Below the pieces are notes generated by a model. It saw nothing but the letters and a program-made list of their open reading frames with translations. It was not told the origin of the DNA and searched no databases. From NCBI RefSeq assembly GCF_030122845.1, contig NZ_CP126084.1:3286001-3350000 (forward strand): DNA of 64,000 bases. Direction: 5' to 3'. Below are positions 52,303-61,939 of the stretch, one piece after another; position 1 is the stretch's first letter; each line of letters starts with the position of its first letter. Origin of the DNA: Paenibacillus woosongensis. Lineage in GTDB: Bacteria; Bacillota; Bacilli; Paenibacillales; Paenibacillaceae. A program made the translations under genes and the position numbers.

Positions 52303-53172
52303 TCAAGCCGGCCACACGAATATAGCTACCGCTCCCGGGCCGGTATGTGAGCCTACGACGGCACCGATGTTCGTCCGTACCACCTCATGCAGTGTGAAGT
52401 GCTGGGAAAGCAAATCCACAAACTCCTGCGCAAGCTCCGGATTCACAGCGTCGCAAACCGCAACATTCAAATCTTTGTGATTGCCGAAATCATTTACGAA
52501 CAGCTCGATGACCCGCGATACCGCCTTCTTGCGGCCTCGCGCTTTATCCACTGCGTAGATAATGCCCTCCTGATCCACCGACAGAATCGGCTTGATGTTC
52601 AGCAGCGTGCCAAGAATAGCCGCCGCTTTGCCGATTCGTCCGCCCTTCTGCAAATACTCCAGCGTATCAACCAGGAAGTACAGCCTGCGGCTGCGCCCAA
52701 GGCGTTCAACCTCGGCTTTGATCTGGTCCACGGTGGCTCCCTTAGAGGCCATTCTTGCCGCTTCAACCACCTGAAGACCAAAGCCGTAGGAAGCACTTAA
52801 GGAATCAATGACTGTAATATCGAGCTCCTTGCCCGTCTCTTCCTCCAGCATCGTCTTCGCCAAGAGGGCCGATTGATAGGTTCCGCTCATGCCGGAAGAG
52901 ATATGGATTGATACGATCGGCGAGCCCGGGGTCGCTTCCAGCAAATTGCGGTAGACCTCGGCATACTGGGACGGCGACGTCTGGGAGCTCTTCGGCAGCT
53001 CACGCGACTTCGTCAACTTGTCGTAGAATTCTGCCGCAGTGATGTCGACGCCCTCTAGAAATGATTCCTCGCCGAATGCAAGACGCATCGGCACAATATG
53101 AATACCGTATTCCTCCGCCGTAGCCTTTGGCACGTCCGCCGTACTGTCTGCAACGATGACAACCTTGGTCAT
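52303..53172 (-). CDS. DegV-family fatty-acid-binding protein
   Basis: A 289-residue protein with VVIVADSTADVP at the start, QTSPSQY, and SIHISSGMSGTYQSA, typical of DegV/FakB lipid-binding proteins. FakB presents a fatty acid to the kinase FakA. The gene lies 44 bases after the FakA/YloV gene on the same strand, so both halves of the fatty acid kinase may be encoded together. In Bacillus subtilis the corresponding spot holds serine dehydratase genes. Confidence 0.92.
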   Translation of the reverse strand: MTKVVIVADSTADVPKATAEEYGIHIVPMRLAFGEESFLEGVDITAAEFYDKLTKSRELPKSSQTSPSQYAEVYRNLLEATPGSPIVSIHISSGMSGTYQSALLAKTMLEEETGKELDITVIDSLSASYGFGLQVVEAARMASKGATVDQIKAEVERLGRSRRLYFLVDTLEYLQKGGRIGKAAAILGTLLNIKPILSVDQEGIIYAVDKARGRKKAVSRVIELFVNDFGNHKDLNVAVCDAVNPELAQEFVDLLSQHFTLHEVVRTNIGAVVGSHTGPGAVAIFVWPA

Positions 53173-53216
53173 GAGCTCCTCATCCTTTCAACTCTCCCGT
53201 TACTTCTAGGCACGGC

Positions 53217-54983
53217 CTAGGATTCTACGGAAAATAAATAATAATATATCGGCTGGCCGCCGTTGTGTGCCTCCACTTCGACGTCCGGATAAGTCTCATT
53301 CATCCAAGCTATCAGTTCGCCAGTCATCTCGGACGAGGCTTCCTCGCCGACGAGAATCGTTACAATCTCATCCCCGCCCTCCAGCATTTTGGAGAGCAGA
53401 TCCCGGCACGTCTCCAGCAGACCTGCTTCCGTTGCCACGATTTTGGAGTCTGCAATGCCAATATAGTGACCGGCTGTAATTTCCAGTTCATCGAATACCG
53501 TATCGCGAACCGCATAGGTCACCTGCCCCGTCTTGACATGGTTTACGGCGTTCATCATGCTGTCGGCGTTCGACTCTACGCTCTCTTCCTCCTGGAACGC
53601 GAATGCAGCGGCGATTCCCTGCGGAATGCTCTTGCTTGGAATAACGGTAACCTCGCGCTCGCCTTCCAGAAGATCGCGCGCTTGCTGCGCGGCCAGTACA
53701 ATATTCGAGTTATTCGGCAGAATGAACACATGCTGGGCGGAAATCGAATGAATCGCCTTCACGAAATCCTCGGTACTCGGATTCATCGTCTGTCCTCCGG
53801 CGAGCACGACATCGACGCCAAGGCTGGTGAAAATATCAGAAATGCCTTGCCCTGAAGCAACCGCGATGAAGCCGTAAGGCGCAAGCTCGTCGGCCGGCAT
53901 CTCCGCGCGCTCTGCCTGGCGCAGGCCCTCTGCCGGGATATCGGCGAACAATTCCGGCATGGGAGCCGCGTCCATTCCCGCCGATAGCAGGTCGCGATGC
54001 TGCTCGCGCATGTTCAAAATATGAATTTGCGTAATTTCGCCATAACGCAGGGCCAAATTCAGCACCTCGCCCGGCGCTTTAGAATGCACGTGTACTTTGA
54101 TTACTTCATCGTCAGCAATGACAATGATGGAATCTCCATTCTTTGACAGCGCTTCCCGGAACTGATCTTCGTTAAATGGCGTATTTCTAGCTTCACCGAG
54201 CGTACGATTGATGAAAAATTCCATGTCGTACAAAAACTCGATATCCTCCGTCTCCAATTTGGCTTGGGCGGAAATCGGGGCGTCCGGCGTAATTCGCGGA
54301 GCCGCAGAGACCGGTTTTACGGCGGATACAGCTTGTCCCGTTACATGCTCTTCCATCGGTATCGTTCCGTTCGTTAAAACTTGCAAGAATCCTTCATAAA
54401 TATATACGAGCCCTTGTCCACCGGAATCTACGACACCGACCTGCTTCAAGACGGGCAACAGCTCAGGCGTATGGGCAAGCGCCTCCTTGGCCTTGGCCAG
54501 CACCTCCGTCATCAGCTCCGTCACATCCGTCGTCCGTCTGGCATAGAATACGGCATGCTTGGCCGCTTCTTTGGCCACGGTAAGAATCGTGCCTTCCACC
54601 GGCTTAACAACGGCCTTGTAGGCGGTATCTACACCGCTCTGCAGCGCAGCGGCGAAATGAATCGTGTTGAGTTCTTCGTAAGCCGCCGCATAGCGGGCAA
54701 AACCACGGAATAACTGGGACAAAATAACGCCAGAGTTGCCGCGCGCGCCCATCAGGAGACCCTTGGACAATACGCCCGCCCGGCTGCCTAAGCCTCCGGT
54801 ACCGTTGTTCTTCAGCTCAGACACGCCTGCCGTCATCGTCAAATTCATGTTCGTCCCGGTGTCTCCATCCGGAACCGGAAACACGTTTAAGGAGTTGACA
54901 TGCTCGGCATGCTGATGAAGCCTCTCCGCCCCGGCTAACACCATAGCGGTAAAATCTGTTCCATTCAGAGAACGCTTACTCAA
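53217..54983 (-). CDS. fakA: DAK2-domain fatty acid kinase, FakA/YloV type
   Basis: A 588-residue protein. The N-terminal DhaL/DAK2 domain (1-200) has the ATP/Mg motif VPDGDTGTNMNLTM. A middle domain with conserved Cys/His-type region and a C-terminal DegV-like domain follow, ending GQPIYYYLFSVE. It phosphorylates fatty acids held by FakB proteins for phospholipid synthesis. The TTG start overlaps the stop of the Asp23 gene (TTGA), as in the conserved yloU-yloV pair. Confidence 0.9.
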   Translation of the reverse strand: MSKRSLNGTDFTAMVLAGAERLHQHAEHVNSLNVFPVPDGDTGTNMNLTMTAGVSELKNNGTGGLGSRAGVLSKGLLMGARGNSGVILSQLFRGFARYAAAYEELNTIHFAAALQSGVDTAYKAVVKPVEGTILTVAKEAAKHAVFYARRTTDVTELMTEVLAKAKEALAHTPELLPVLKQVGVVDSGGQGLVYIYEGFLQVLTNGTIPMEEHVTGQAVSAVKPVSAAPRITPDAPISAQAKLETEDIEFLYDMEFFINRTLGEARNTPFNEDQFREALSKNGDSIIVIADDEVIKVHVHSKAPGEVLNLALRYGEITQIHILNMREQHRDLLSAGMDAAPMPELFADIPAEGLRQAERAEMPADELAPYGFIAVASGQGISDIFTSLGVDVVLAGGQTMNPSTEDFVKAIHSISAQHVFILPNNSNIVLAAQQARDLLEGEREVTVIPSKSIPQGIAAAFAFQEEESVESNADSMMNAVNHVKTGQVTYAVRDTVFDELEITAGHYIGIADSKIVATEAGLLETCRDLLSKMLEGGDEIVTILVGEEASSEMTGELIAWMNETYPDVEVEAHNGGQPIYYYLFSVES

Positions 54984-55357
54984 TGAAAATTCCCCTTCCT
55001 AGCTTGATACACGTCGCCTTGAACCGAGATGTTGACATACGCTACTTCGAGTCCAACGACTTCGGTGAGTACATATTTTACTTTTTGTTGTATGTTGTGT
55101 GCGACCTCGGAAATTTTCGTGCCATAACTAACTATAATATAAAGATGAATCGACAATTGATTATTCTCCAGGTTCACTTCCACACCACGAGCCAGATTCT
55201 CTCGCCCAATCAATTCGGCAAAACCGTCCTTGAACTGCTTGCGGCTTGCCATTCCTACCAATCCATAACATTCCATGGCGGCCGATCCGGCGATCACCGC
55301 TACAGCTTCATCGGAAATATGGACCGTCCCATGCTCCGTATGTAGTTCAATAGCCAC
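54980..55357 (-). CDS. yloU: Asp23/Gls24-family envelope stress protein (YloU)
   Basis: A 125-residue protein with GTVHISDEAVAVIAGSAAMEC at the start and VNISVQGDVYQ near the end, the Asp23 pattern. The family is membrane-associated and linked to envelope stress. It is the upstream half of the yloU-fakA operon; the coding regions overlap by 4 bases. It is divergent from rpmB, as in Bacillus. Confidence 0.92.
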   Translation of the reverse strand: MAIELHTEHGTVHISDEAVAVIAGSAAMECYGLVGMASRKQFKDGFAELIGRENLARGVEVNLENNQLSIHLYIIVSYGTKISEVAHNIQQKVKYVLTEVVGLEVAYVNISVQGDVYQARKGNFH

Positions 55358-55546
55358 GCCCGCATCAACTCCTCCCCCAAATTATTATGGACTAATCAAC
55401 ATTGTACTATAAGAAGAAAGAGAAATAAATAAAAGAAGAGCAATGGAGCCAGAAATAAAGTTGCGCCACTGGTTGACGGCTCTTTTTTTACTGTGATATT
55501 ATAGATAAGTGTTGTTTTAAGAGGTTGGAATTAGGAGGTGTAATGA

Positions 55547-55735
55547 ATGTCTCGCAAATGTTATGTGACAGGCAAGAGCCCAAGCACAGGGAACAATGTA
55601 TCCCACGCAAACAATCACACGAAGCGTACTTGGGGCGTGAACGTACAAAAAGTCCGTATTCTTGTAGACGGTAAACCGAAACGCGTATACGTTAGCACTC
55701 GGGCTTTGAAATCCGGTAAAGTAACCCGCGCGTAG
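55547..55735 (+). CDS. rpmB: 50S ribosomal protein L28
   Basis: A 62-residue protein: [20 protein letters not shown], then [13 protein letters not shown] and a basic C terminus. This is full-length bacterial L28. GGAGGTG lies upstream of the ATG. It is monocistronic with a strong terminator and divergent from yloU. Only one cysteine is present, so it is the zinc-independent form. Confidence 0.98.
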   Translation: MSRKCYVTGKSPSTGNNVSHANNHTKRTWGVNVQKVRILVDGKPKRVYVSTRALKSGKVTRA

Positions 55736-55760
55736 GGTTGTAATAAGCATATAGACAAAA

Positions 55761-55788
55761 AGCACCTTGTCATTCGAGGTGCTTTTTT
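55761..55788 (+). terminator. Terminator of rpmB
   Basis: AGCACCT / AGGTGCT with a 9-base loop and TTTTTT tail. Confidence 0.9.
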
Positions 55789-55884
55789 AATGCCCGCCGC
55801 CTGCTCCGCCGGCCTGGAACGCTGCGTGATCGGCGGGAGCGGGCTCGCGTCTTCCTGCTGGTGCTTAGACGCAAGGTCCCCTCC

Positions 55885-55965
55885 CTAATTTTTCTGAAAT
55901 GTGTTCAATACCGCTTTGACGAATCCGCCCAAAAACTTAGGCAGCTTGAATGTGTAAAATTTCAT
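55885..55965 (-). CDS. spoVM: Stage V sporulation protein M
   Basis: A 26-residue peptide starting MKFYTFKLPKFLGGFVKAVL and ending NTFQKN. It is the same length as Bacillus subtilis SpoVM and near-identical in its amphipathic core (MKFYTIKLPKFLGG). SpoVM recognises the convex forespore membrane and anchors the coat ATPase SpoIVA. GGAGG lies 7 bases before the ATG. It stands between rpe and rpmB, the conserved place. It is easily missed because of its size. Confidence 0.95.
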   Translation of the reverse strand: MKFYTFKLPKFLGGFVKAVLNTFQKN

Positions 55966-56042
55966 CCTTCACCCTCCCCATCATTCTCATGCCTTCACCT
56001 ATAGTCTATGTTCCAAGTCTGCCTCCCGTGTATTGAGGACAC

Positions 56043-56080
56043 AAAAAAAAGGCTACATGAGAACCCTGCTCATGTAACCC
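56043..56080 (-). terminator. Terminator of the rlmN-rpe operon
   Basis: The minus-strand stem GGTTACATGAG / CTCATGTAGCC is followed by TTTTTTTTG, 50 bases after the rpe stop. Confidence 0.85.
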
Positions 56081-56129
56081 ATTGTATGCGGCACTGCCCA
56101 TCCCTATACCAACGGACAATACGGTTTCG

Positions 56130-56798
56130 CTAGAAACGCTCCACGCTGCCGCGGATTTCAGAAATCGCTGCCTCCCGGTCCTCACGCCCGAACACCGCAC
56201 TGCCCGCAACTAGCACATCTGCCCCGGCCTCTACTACGGTTGGCGCCGTAGCAGCGGTAATCCCGCCGTCAACTTCGATATGCAGGCCCGTTAATCCCAG
56301 CTGCTCTCTCCACTCGGCAATTTGCGAAATCTTGCGGACCGTTCCCGGTATGAAGGCTTGCCCGCCGAAGCCCGGATTCACCGTCATGACAAGTATGAGA
56401 TCAAGATCTTCGATCACTTCGCGAACCGCCAGCGCCGGCGTAGCCGGATTGATGGCGACCCCTGCCTTTACGCCCAGACTCTTGATTTGCTGGATGACGC
56501 TGTGCAGGTGCACACAAGCCTCGGCATGAACCGTGATCAGGCTTGCTCCTGCCTTAGCGAACGCTTCGATATAACGCTCCGGATGCTCGATCATGAGGTG
56601 CACGTCCAGGAACAGCTTCGTATGAGGCGCCACGGCTTCCAGCACCAGCGGCCCGAACGTCATGTTGGGCACGAAATGGCCGTCCATGACATCGACATGA
56701 AGCCAGTCAGCGCCGCTGCGTTCAACCTCGGCGACTTCTTGAGCCAATTTTCCAAAATCCGCGGACAAAATAGACGGTGCTATGCTGATTTTTCGCAT
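56130..56798 (-). CDS. rpe: Ribulose-phosphate 3-epimerase
   Basis: A 222-residue TIM barrel interconverting ribulose-5-phosphate and xylulose-5-phosphate. Metal/catalytic segments are APSILSADFGKL, HVDVMDGHFVPN, VHLMIEHPE, MTVNPGFGGQ and EVDGGI. GGAGGT lies 9 bases before the ATG. It follows rsgA directly. Confidence 0.97.
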   Translation of the reverse strand: MRKISIAPSILSADFGKLAQEVAEVERSGADWLHVDVMDGHFVPNMTFGPLVLEAVAPHTKLFLDVHLMIEHPERYIEAFAKAGASLITVHAEACVHLHSVIQQIKSLGVKAGVAINPATPALAVREVIEDLDLILVMTVNPGFGGQAFIPGTVRKISQIAEWREQLGLTGLHIEVDGGITAATAPTVVEAGADVLVAGSAVFGREDREAAISEIRGSVERF

Positions 56799-56802
56799 GA
56801 AG

Positions 56803-57711
56803 TTAGTACCTCCGTTTTTTATCTTTCATTTCCTCATAGAACTGTACATAATGCTTGTAGCGGCTGGAGACAATTTCGCCTTCCTCCACCGCCGCTCTGA
56901 CCCGGCACCCCGGCTCATGCAGATGGCTGCAGCCCCGAAATTTGCATTGCTCCGCATATTCGCTGAATTCGATAAAACAGGATGACAGCTCTTCTACGCC
57001 CAGCTCCAGGAAGTCCAGCTGGCTGAACCCGGGAGTATCCGCGACATAACCGCCATTATCCAGCTCGATCAACTCCACATGGCGCGTCGTATGACGGCCG
57101 CGGCCCAGCTTCAGGCTGATTTCACTTGTTTCTAGCGATAATCCCGGCAGCATGGCGTTCAGCAGAGATGATTTGCCCACGCCCGATTGCCCGGCAAACA
57201 CGCTGATGTGGCCAGCCAGCCGCGCCTTTACTTCATCCGTCCCGCTTCCCGTCAAGGAGCTAGTAATGATAACCTCATAGCCTACCTTTTCGTATAACTC
57301 GCCAACCTGCCTCGTTAAGTTGCGATCCTGTTCATCGCCCTGCTCATCCAGCAGATCTTCCTTCGTCAGGCAAATCAGGGGGCGGAGTCCCGCATGCTCG
57401 ATATGTACGAGGAACTTGTCCAGCAGCTGCAGGTTCAAATCCGGCTCCTTCACAGAGAACAGCAGAACCGCATGGCTGGCATTGGCGATGGGCGGACGGA
57501 TCAGCTCCGTATCGCGCGGCAGTATTTCATCTACCGTGCCTTCCCCGTTCTCGGTAGGGGTATATAGAACCTGGTCCCCTACGAGCGGAGTAATCCCCTT
57601 TTTCTTGAAAATGCCGCGGCCCCGGCATTGGAGAACATTCTCCTCTGCCGAGGCTAACGGCTTCACATAGTAATATCCGCTTAATGCCTTAACAATCAAA
57701 CCTTCAGGCAT
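56803..57711 (-). CDS. rsgA: Ribosome small-subunit GTPase RsgA
   Basis: A 302-residue circularly permuted GTPase that checks 30S maturation. It has an OB fold (1-75), then G4 (CLTKEDLL), G1 (GQSGVGKSSLLNAM) and G3 (DTPGF) in permuted order. A zinc knuckle follows with C-x6-C-x-H-x6-C-type ligands (EQCKFRGCSHLHEPGC). It lies downstream of prkC, as in Bacillus (yloQ). Confidence 0.97.
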   Translation of the reverse strand: MPEGLIVKALSGYYYVKPLASAEENVLQCRGRGIFKKKGITPLVGDQVLYTPTENGEGTVDEILPRDTELIRPPIANASHAVLLFSVKEPDLNLQLLDKFLVHIEHAGLRPLICLTKEDLLDEQGDEQDRNLTRQVGELYEKVGYEVIITSSLTGSGTDEVKARLAGHISVFAGQSGVGKSSLLNAMLPGLSLETSEISLKLGRGRHTTRHVELIELDNGGYVADTPGFSQLDFLELGVEELSSCFIEFSEYAEQCKFRGCSHLHEPGCRVRAAVEEGEIVSSRYKHYVQFYEEMKDKKRRY

Positions 57712-57742
57712 GCTGCCGGCCTCACTTTCATTTTCTTCCTGT

Positions 57743-59923
57743 CTAATTGTTGCCGTGTTCTTTTTTACCCTTGCCTTTTCCTTTGCCGTTATTGCCCTTA
57801 TCGCCCTTATTGTTCTTATCCGCTTTAACGGCTTGGGCTACAGCTCCCTGGTCGATGCGTCCCGTTTCCGGGTTTTCGATCTCGCCTTCGTCCCATTCAT
57901 TGTACGAATTCTCGTCATATTGACTGCCCGGCAGTTGAGGCACAGGTACCGTTCCCTGCTTGGCATCAATGTACGAGACCAGATAAGTGTCAAACAGCTC
58001 CCCATCCCGGATGACCGAGACCGCACCGTTCTTGTTCGGGGCTAATACAAGTTCAACGGAGAACGTTTGGGTCGCATTGATCGTTTTGGTTCCCCATTCT
58101 CTATTATCCCCCCGTGCGTCCCCGTAGACGATCCGGATTTTGCTGTTCTTGCCTTCCTCCACAGGAGCTGCCGGCACTTCAAAGGTGTATTTGATCGCTT
58201 CAGGCGGATAACCTGAGCTTACGGTCAGCACCATTTCGGTTCCCGGCGTAGCCAGGCTGTTCGGCGCAAACGGCCATTGGTCAATGACCTCGCCCGCTTC
58301 TCTCTCAAAGCTAGGCTCCGTCTTAATGCCATCCTTGGCCAGCTTCAGCCCCAATTCCTTAATGAGGGCTTCGGCCTCTTCCTGTTTCATTCCTATCAAG
58401 TTTTTCATACTAAATTCCTTAGCGCCCTTGCTCACTTTAAGTGTAATGCTTACTGACTCCGGATCATATTCCGTGCCTGCATCGGGGCTTTGACCAATAA
58501 TTTTGCCAGCCTCTTCCTCGTCGCTGAACTCTTCCGCCTGACTGATCCGGTCCTTATCCACTCCAGCCTGGACGAGCTGGGCTTCCGCTTCCTCGTAAGT
58601 CATGCCGCTGAATGACGGCATGTTCTTCAGCGGTTTGGCTATGCTCACGGTTAAATCTATAATTGCGCCTTCTTTGACTATCGTGCCTTCCGGCCTGCTT
58701 TGGTCATAGACGATCCCTTCATCGAAGCCTTCCTTGTACTCCCGCTTCACGTCGCCGACCGCCAGTCCCTTGTCCTGCAGCGCCTTCGTTGCGTCCGCTT
58801 CGTTCAGATTAAGAACGCTTGGAACCGTGACGTCAGGTACGGTGAAGGTTTTGTTCACGTACCATACGACGCCGGCCATCGCCACAAGCAGCAATACCGT
58901 TAGGCTTACCCAGAGCACTGGCTTCGACCAGAAGCTCGTGCCCTTTTTCGCCTCGTCGCGGTCCTCGTCGGCCTGCGACTCCCTGGACAGCTTGGAACCG
59001 CCCCGGGCAGCGGAACCGCCCATTTGCGGCCTGATCGCCGGAACGATCCGGGTGCTATCCTCATCGTCGCCGTCATCAAATACAAGCTTCGACTCCATCC
59101 GCCGCTCCGGCAGCAGGCAGGTCTCCAAGTCAACCAGCATTTCTTTGGCCGACTGATAGCGTTCGCCCGGATTTTTGCGCATCGACTTGAGAATGATGTT
59201 CTCAACGCTTTGCGGAATCATCGGGTTAACCGAACGCGGCTCCTCGAAATGCTCCTGCAAATGCTTCAAGGCAACGCTAATCGGGCTCTCTCCCAGGAAC
59301 GGAAGGCGCCCCGTCAGCATTTGATACAGCACAATGCCCAGCGAATATAAATCCGATTTCTCCCCGGTAGCGACTCCCTTCGCATGCTCCGGCGAGAAAT
59401 AATGCACCGACCCTACGACCGAGCCGGTTTGCGTAATCGTCGTAGACGTGACCGCGCGGGCGATCCCAAAATCGGTCACTTTCACCCGGCCATTGCGGCC
59501 AATTAATATGTTATGAGGTTTAATATCGCGATGAATGATTTGGTTATGATGAGCATGATCCAGGGCATCGGCGATTTGCGATGCGATGCGGATGGCCTCG
59601 TCCACCTGCAGCGGCGCGCGCTCCTTAATGATTTCGTTCAGGTTCTGGCCTTCCACGTACTCCATGACAATATAATGAATATCGTCCTCCTGTCCTACAT
59701 CATAGACGCTGACCACATTGGGATGCGACAAAGATGCAGCGGACTGCGCTTCCCGCCGAAAACGGCGTATAAATTCCTCGTCGTTCACAAATTGCTGGCG
59801 CAGCACCTTGATCGCTACGTTGCGATTGAGGAGAACATCGTGCGCTTTGTAGACGAGCGCCATTCCCCCGCCGCCAATTCGTTCGATAATTTGATAACGA
59901 CCGCCCAATTCGTGTCCGATCAT
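57743..59923 (-). CDS. prkC: PASTA-domain serine/threonine protein kinase
   Basis: A 726-residue membrane kinase. The kinase domain (1-270) has GGGGMALVYKA, HRDIKPHNILI and DFGIARA. A juxtamembrane linker and TM (PVLWVSLTVLLLVAMAGVVWYV, about 335-355) precede three PASTA repeats (about 360-565) and a Thr/Lys-rich tail ending in GKGKGKGKKEHGNN. PASTA domains sense muropeptides; in Bacillus PrkC triggers germination. The ATG at 59923 overlaps the prpC stop (ATGA), so kinase and phosphatase are coupled. Confidence 0.97.
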   Translation of the reverse strand: MIGHELGGRYQIIERIGGGGMALVYKAHDVLLNRNVAIKVLRQQFVNDEEFIRRFRREAQSAASLSHPNVVSVYDVGQEDDIHYIVMEYVEGQNLNEIIKERAPLQVDEAIRIASQIADALDHAHHNQIIHRDIKPHNILIGRNGRVKVTDFGIARAVTSTTITQTGSVVGSVHYFSPEHAKGVATGEKSDLYSLGIVLYQMLTGRLPFLGESPISVALKHLQEHFEEPRSVNPMIPQSVENIILKSMRKNPGERYQSAKEMLVDLETCLLPERRMESKLVFDDGDDEDSTRIVPAIRPQMGGSAARGGSKLSRESQADEDRDEAKKGTSFWSKPVLWVSLTVLLLVAMAGVVWYVNKTFTVPDVTVPSVLNLNEADATKALQDKGLAVGDVKREYKEGFDEGIVYDQSRPEGTIVKEGAIIDLTVSIAKPLKNMPSFSGMTYEEAEAQLVQAGVDKDRISQAEEFSDEEEAGKIIGQSPDAGTEYDPESVSITLKVSKGAKEFSMKNLIGMKQEEAEALIKELGLKLAKDGIKTEPSFEREAGEVIDQWPFAPNSLATPGTEMVLTVSSGYPPEAIKYTFEVPAAPVEEGKNSKIRIVYGDARGDNREWGTKTINATQTFSVELVLAPNKNGAVSVIRDGELFDTYLVSYIDAKQGTVPVPQLPGSQYDENSYNEWDEGEIENPETGRIDQGAVAQAVKADKNNKGDKGNNGKGKGKGKKEHGNN

Positions 59924-60690
59924 GAGTTCCACTCCTTTATGCTTGACCCGGCTTCTTCCTGATGCTCAAGCAGGGCAACGGTAATATTATCGTCGCCACC
60001 TGCATTCAAGGCAAGCTGAAGCAGGCGATCAGCCCGATCCTGCAAGGAGAGAGCGTCCAATCCCAGCGTAAGGGTCATTTGTTCCTTTGATACATAGTTG
60101 CTGAGCCCGTCGCTGCAAAGCAGCAGGATATCCCCGGTTTCCAATATGATATGGTCCAGATCGACCTCCACTTCGGAATCGGTACCCAGCGCCCTCGTCA
60201 GCACGTTGCGCCGCGGATGCACGCTGGCTTCCTCTTCACTGATTTGCTTGCTCTTGACAAGCTCATTCACGAGCGAATGATCCTCCGTCAGCAGAATCAG
60301 ATCGTCCTGCCGAAACTGGTAGGCCCGGCTGTCGCCAATATGGCCGACAACCCCTTCCCGTCCGCTGAGAAGCACGGCGACAACGGTCGTTCCCATGTTA
60401 TGGTACTCATCATGTTCTGAGGCTTTGCGGAAAACAACTTCATTGGCATGCAGAATCGCTGCTTTCAGCGCCTCAGCGCATGCCTGCACCGACAGTCCCG
60501 GAGCCAGTGAGACGATATCCTGAGCTATCGTCTCTACCGCCAGTTTGCTGGCGGTATCTCCGGCCTGATGGCCGCCCATGCCGTCGGCGACAATGCCTAA
60601 GGTGTAGCCCTGCTCCAAGCGGGATACCCAGGCGCTGTCCTCATTCACGGGGCGGACGCGTCCCACATCACTTAAATACACCATTTTCAT
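59920..60690 (-). CDS. prpC: PP2C-family protein phosphatase
   Basis: A 256-residue metal-dependent phosphatase: VGRVRPVNEDSAW, IVADGMGGHQAGD, VGHIGDSRAYQF, LCSDGLSNYV and GGDDNITVALL give the metal-ligand aspartates. It removes phosphates placed by PrkC, whose gene it overlaps. It starts 9 bases after rlmN. Confidence 0.97.
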   Translation of the reverse strand: MKMVYLSDVGRVRPVNEDSAWVSRLEQGYTLGIVADGMGGHQAGDTASKLAVETIAQDIVSLAPGLSVQACAEALKAAILHANEVVFRKASEHDEYHNMGTTVVAVLLSGREGVVGHIGDSRAYQFRQDDLILLTEDHSLVNELVKSKQISEEEASVHPRRNVLTRALGTDSEVEVDLDHIILETGDILLLCSDGLSNYVSKEQMTLTLGLDALSLQDRADRLLQLALNAGGDDNITVALLEHQEEAGSSIKEWNS

Positions 60691-60699
60691 TAAATCAGA

Positions 60700-61746
60700 T
60701 CACCTCGCACCAGACTCCATATGCTTCGCCCGCAGCTGACCGCAGGCCGCCGCGATATCGTGTCCTTGCTCACGGCGGATCGTCACATTGATGCCCTTAT
60801 CCGCCAAAATGCGCTGAAACTGAAAAATATCATTTCTTGAAGTTCTCACATATTTGCGCTCCGGCACATGGTTAACCGGGATCAAATTCACATGACAAAG
60901 CATGTCCTTGATGACGCTGGCCAGTTCCTCAGCATGCTCAGGCTGATCATTGACGCCGCCGATCAGCGCGTATTCAAACGTAATTCTGCGTCCCGTCTTC
61001 GCGATGTAATAACGCAGCGCCTCCATAACGTCGTCGAAAGGAAAGCGGCGGTTCACCGGCATTAACTTGGAACGAAGCGCATCGTTAGGCGCGTGAATGG
61101 ATATCGCCAAATTAATTTGCGTATCCTCGTCGGCGAATCGGTAAATGTTAGGAACGATACCGCTCGTCGAGACCGTAATATGCCTTTGCCCGATATTCAA
61201 GCCTTTGTCATGGATCATGATTCTAAGGAAGTTCATCGTGGCGTCGTAATTCTCGAATGGCTCCCCGGTGCCCATAATGACGATACTGCTTACACGCTCG
61301 CCGCGGTCATCGAGAATTTTCTGAGCCTGTACAACCTGGGCAACGATCTCCCCAGCCGATAAGTTCCGTTTCAGTCCGCCCAGCGTCGAGGCGCAGAACG
61401 TACAGCCGACCTTGCAGCCGACCTGTGTCGTTACGCAAATGCTGTTCCCGTAGTTATGCTTCATGATGACCGTCTCGATCGCATGATCATCATGGAGCCC
61501 GAACAAGAACTTGACCGTTCCATCCTTCGATTCAAACTTGGTGATTTCATTCAAAGTGACGAAGGCGAATTGCTCATCCAGCTTTTGGCGGAGCGGCTTG
61601 GACAGGTTCGTCATTTCCTCAAAAGAGTTTACACGTTTTACATAGAGCCAATCAAAGATTTGCCCTCCGCGAAACGCAGGCTCTCCTTGGGCGACAGCCC
61701 ATTCCCGTAATTCATCGTAAGTATAATCGTATATAAAAGGTTTCAT
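60700..61746 (-). CDS. rlmN: Dual-specificity 23S rRNA/tRNA adenine-C2 methyltransferase
   Basis: A 348-residue radical SAM methyltransferase. The cluster motif C-x3-C-x2-C is in [30 protein letters not shown] and SIHAPND are also present, and catalytic cysteines occupy the expected places. It methylates A2503 of 23S rRNA and A37 of tRNAs. ACAGGTG lies 7 bases before the ATG at 61746. It is first gene of the rlmN-prpC-prkC-rsgA-rpe operon. Confidence 0.97.
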   Translation of the reverse strand: MKPFIYDYTYDELREWAVAQGEPAFRGGQIFDWLYVKRVNSFEEMTNLSKPLRQKLDEQFAFVTLNEITKFESKDGTVKFLFGLHDDHAIETVIMKHNYGNSICVTTQVGCKVGCTFCASTLGGLKRNLSAGEIVAQVVQAQKILDDRGERVSSIVIMGTGEPFENYDATMNFLRIMIHDKGLNIGQRHITVSTSGIVPNIYRFADEDTQINLAISIHAPNDALRSKLMPVNRRFPFDDVMEALRYYIAKTGRRITFEYALIGGVNDQPEHAEELASVIKDMLCHVNLIPVNHVPERKYVRTSRNDIFQFQRILADKGINVTIRREQGHDIAAACGQLRAKHMESGAR

Positions 61747-61872
61747 CTTCACACACCTGTCCTATAGTATATCGTATGCAGTTGCCCACTCATTCTTCCT
61801 ATTTTAGCACAAATCATTTTTACACTAAAGTGCAGCAAGTTTCAAGCCTTGCTGTCTTTTTCCATATGGAGG

Positions 61873-61920
61873 AAAAAAGAAAGCCGAGCTTTCCCCGGCG
61901 AGCCGGGTCAGGGATCGGCT
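61873..61920 (-). terminator. Terminator of the surface-protein gene
   Basis: The minus strand folds AGCCGA / TCGGCT around CCCGGC / GCCGGG, followed by TTTCTTTTTTCC. Confidence 0.75.
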
Positions 61921-61939
61921 AAGACTATTGAACTATGAA

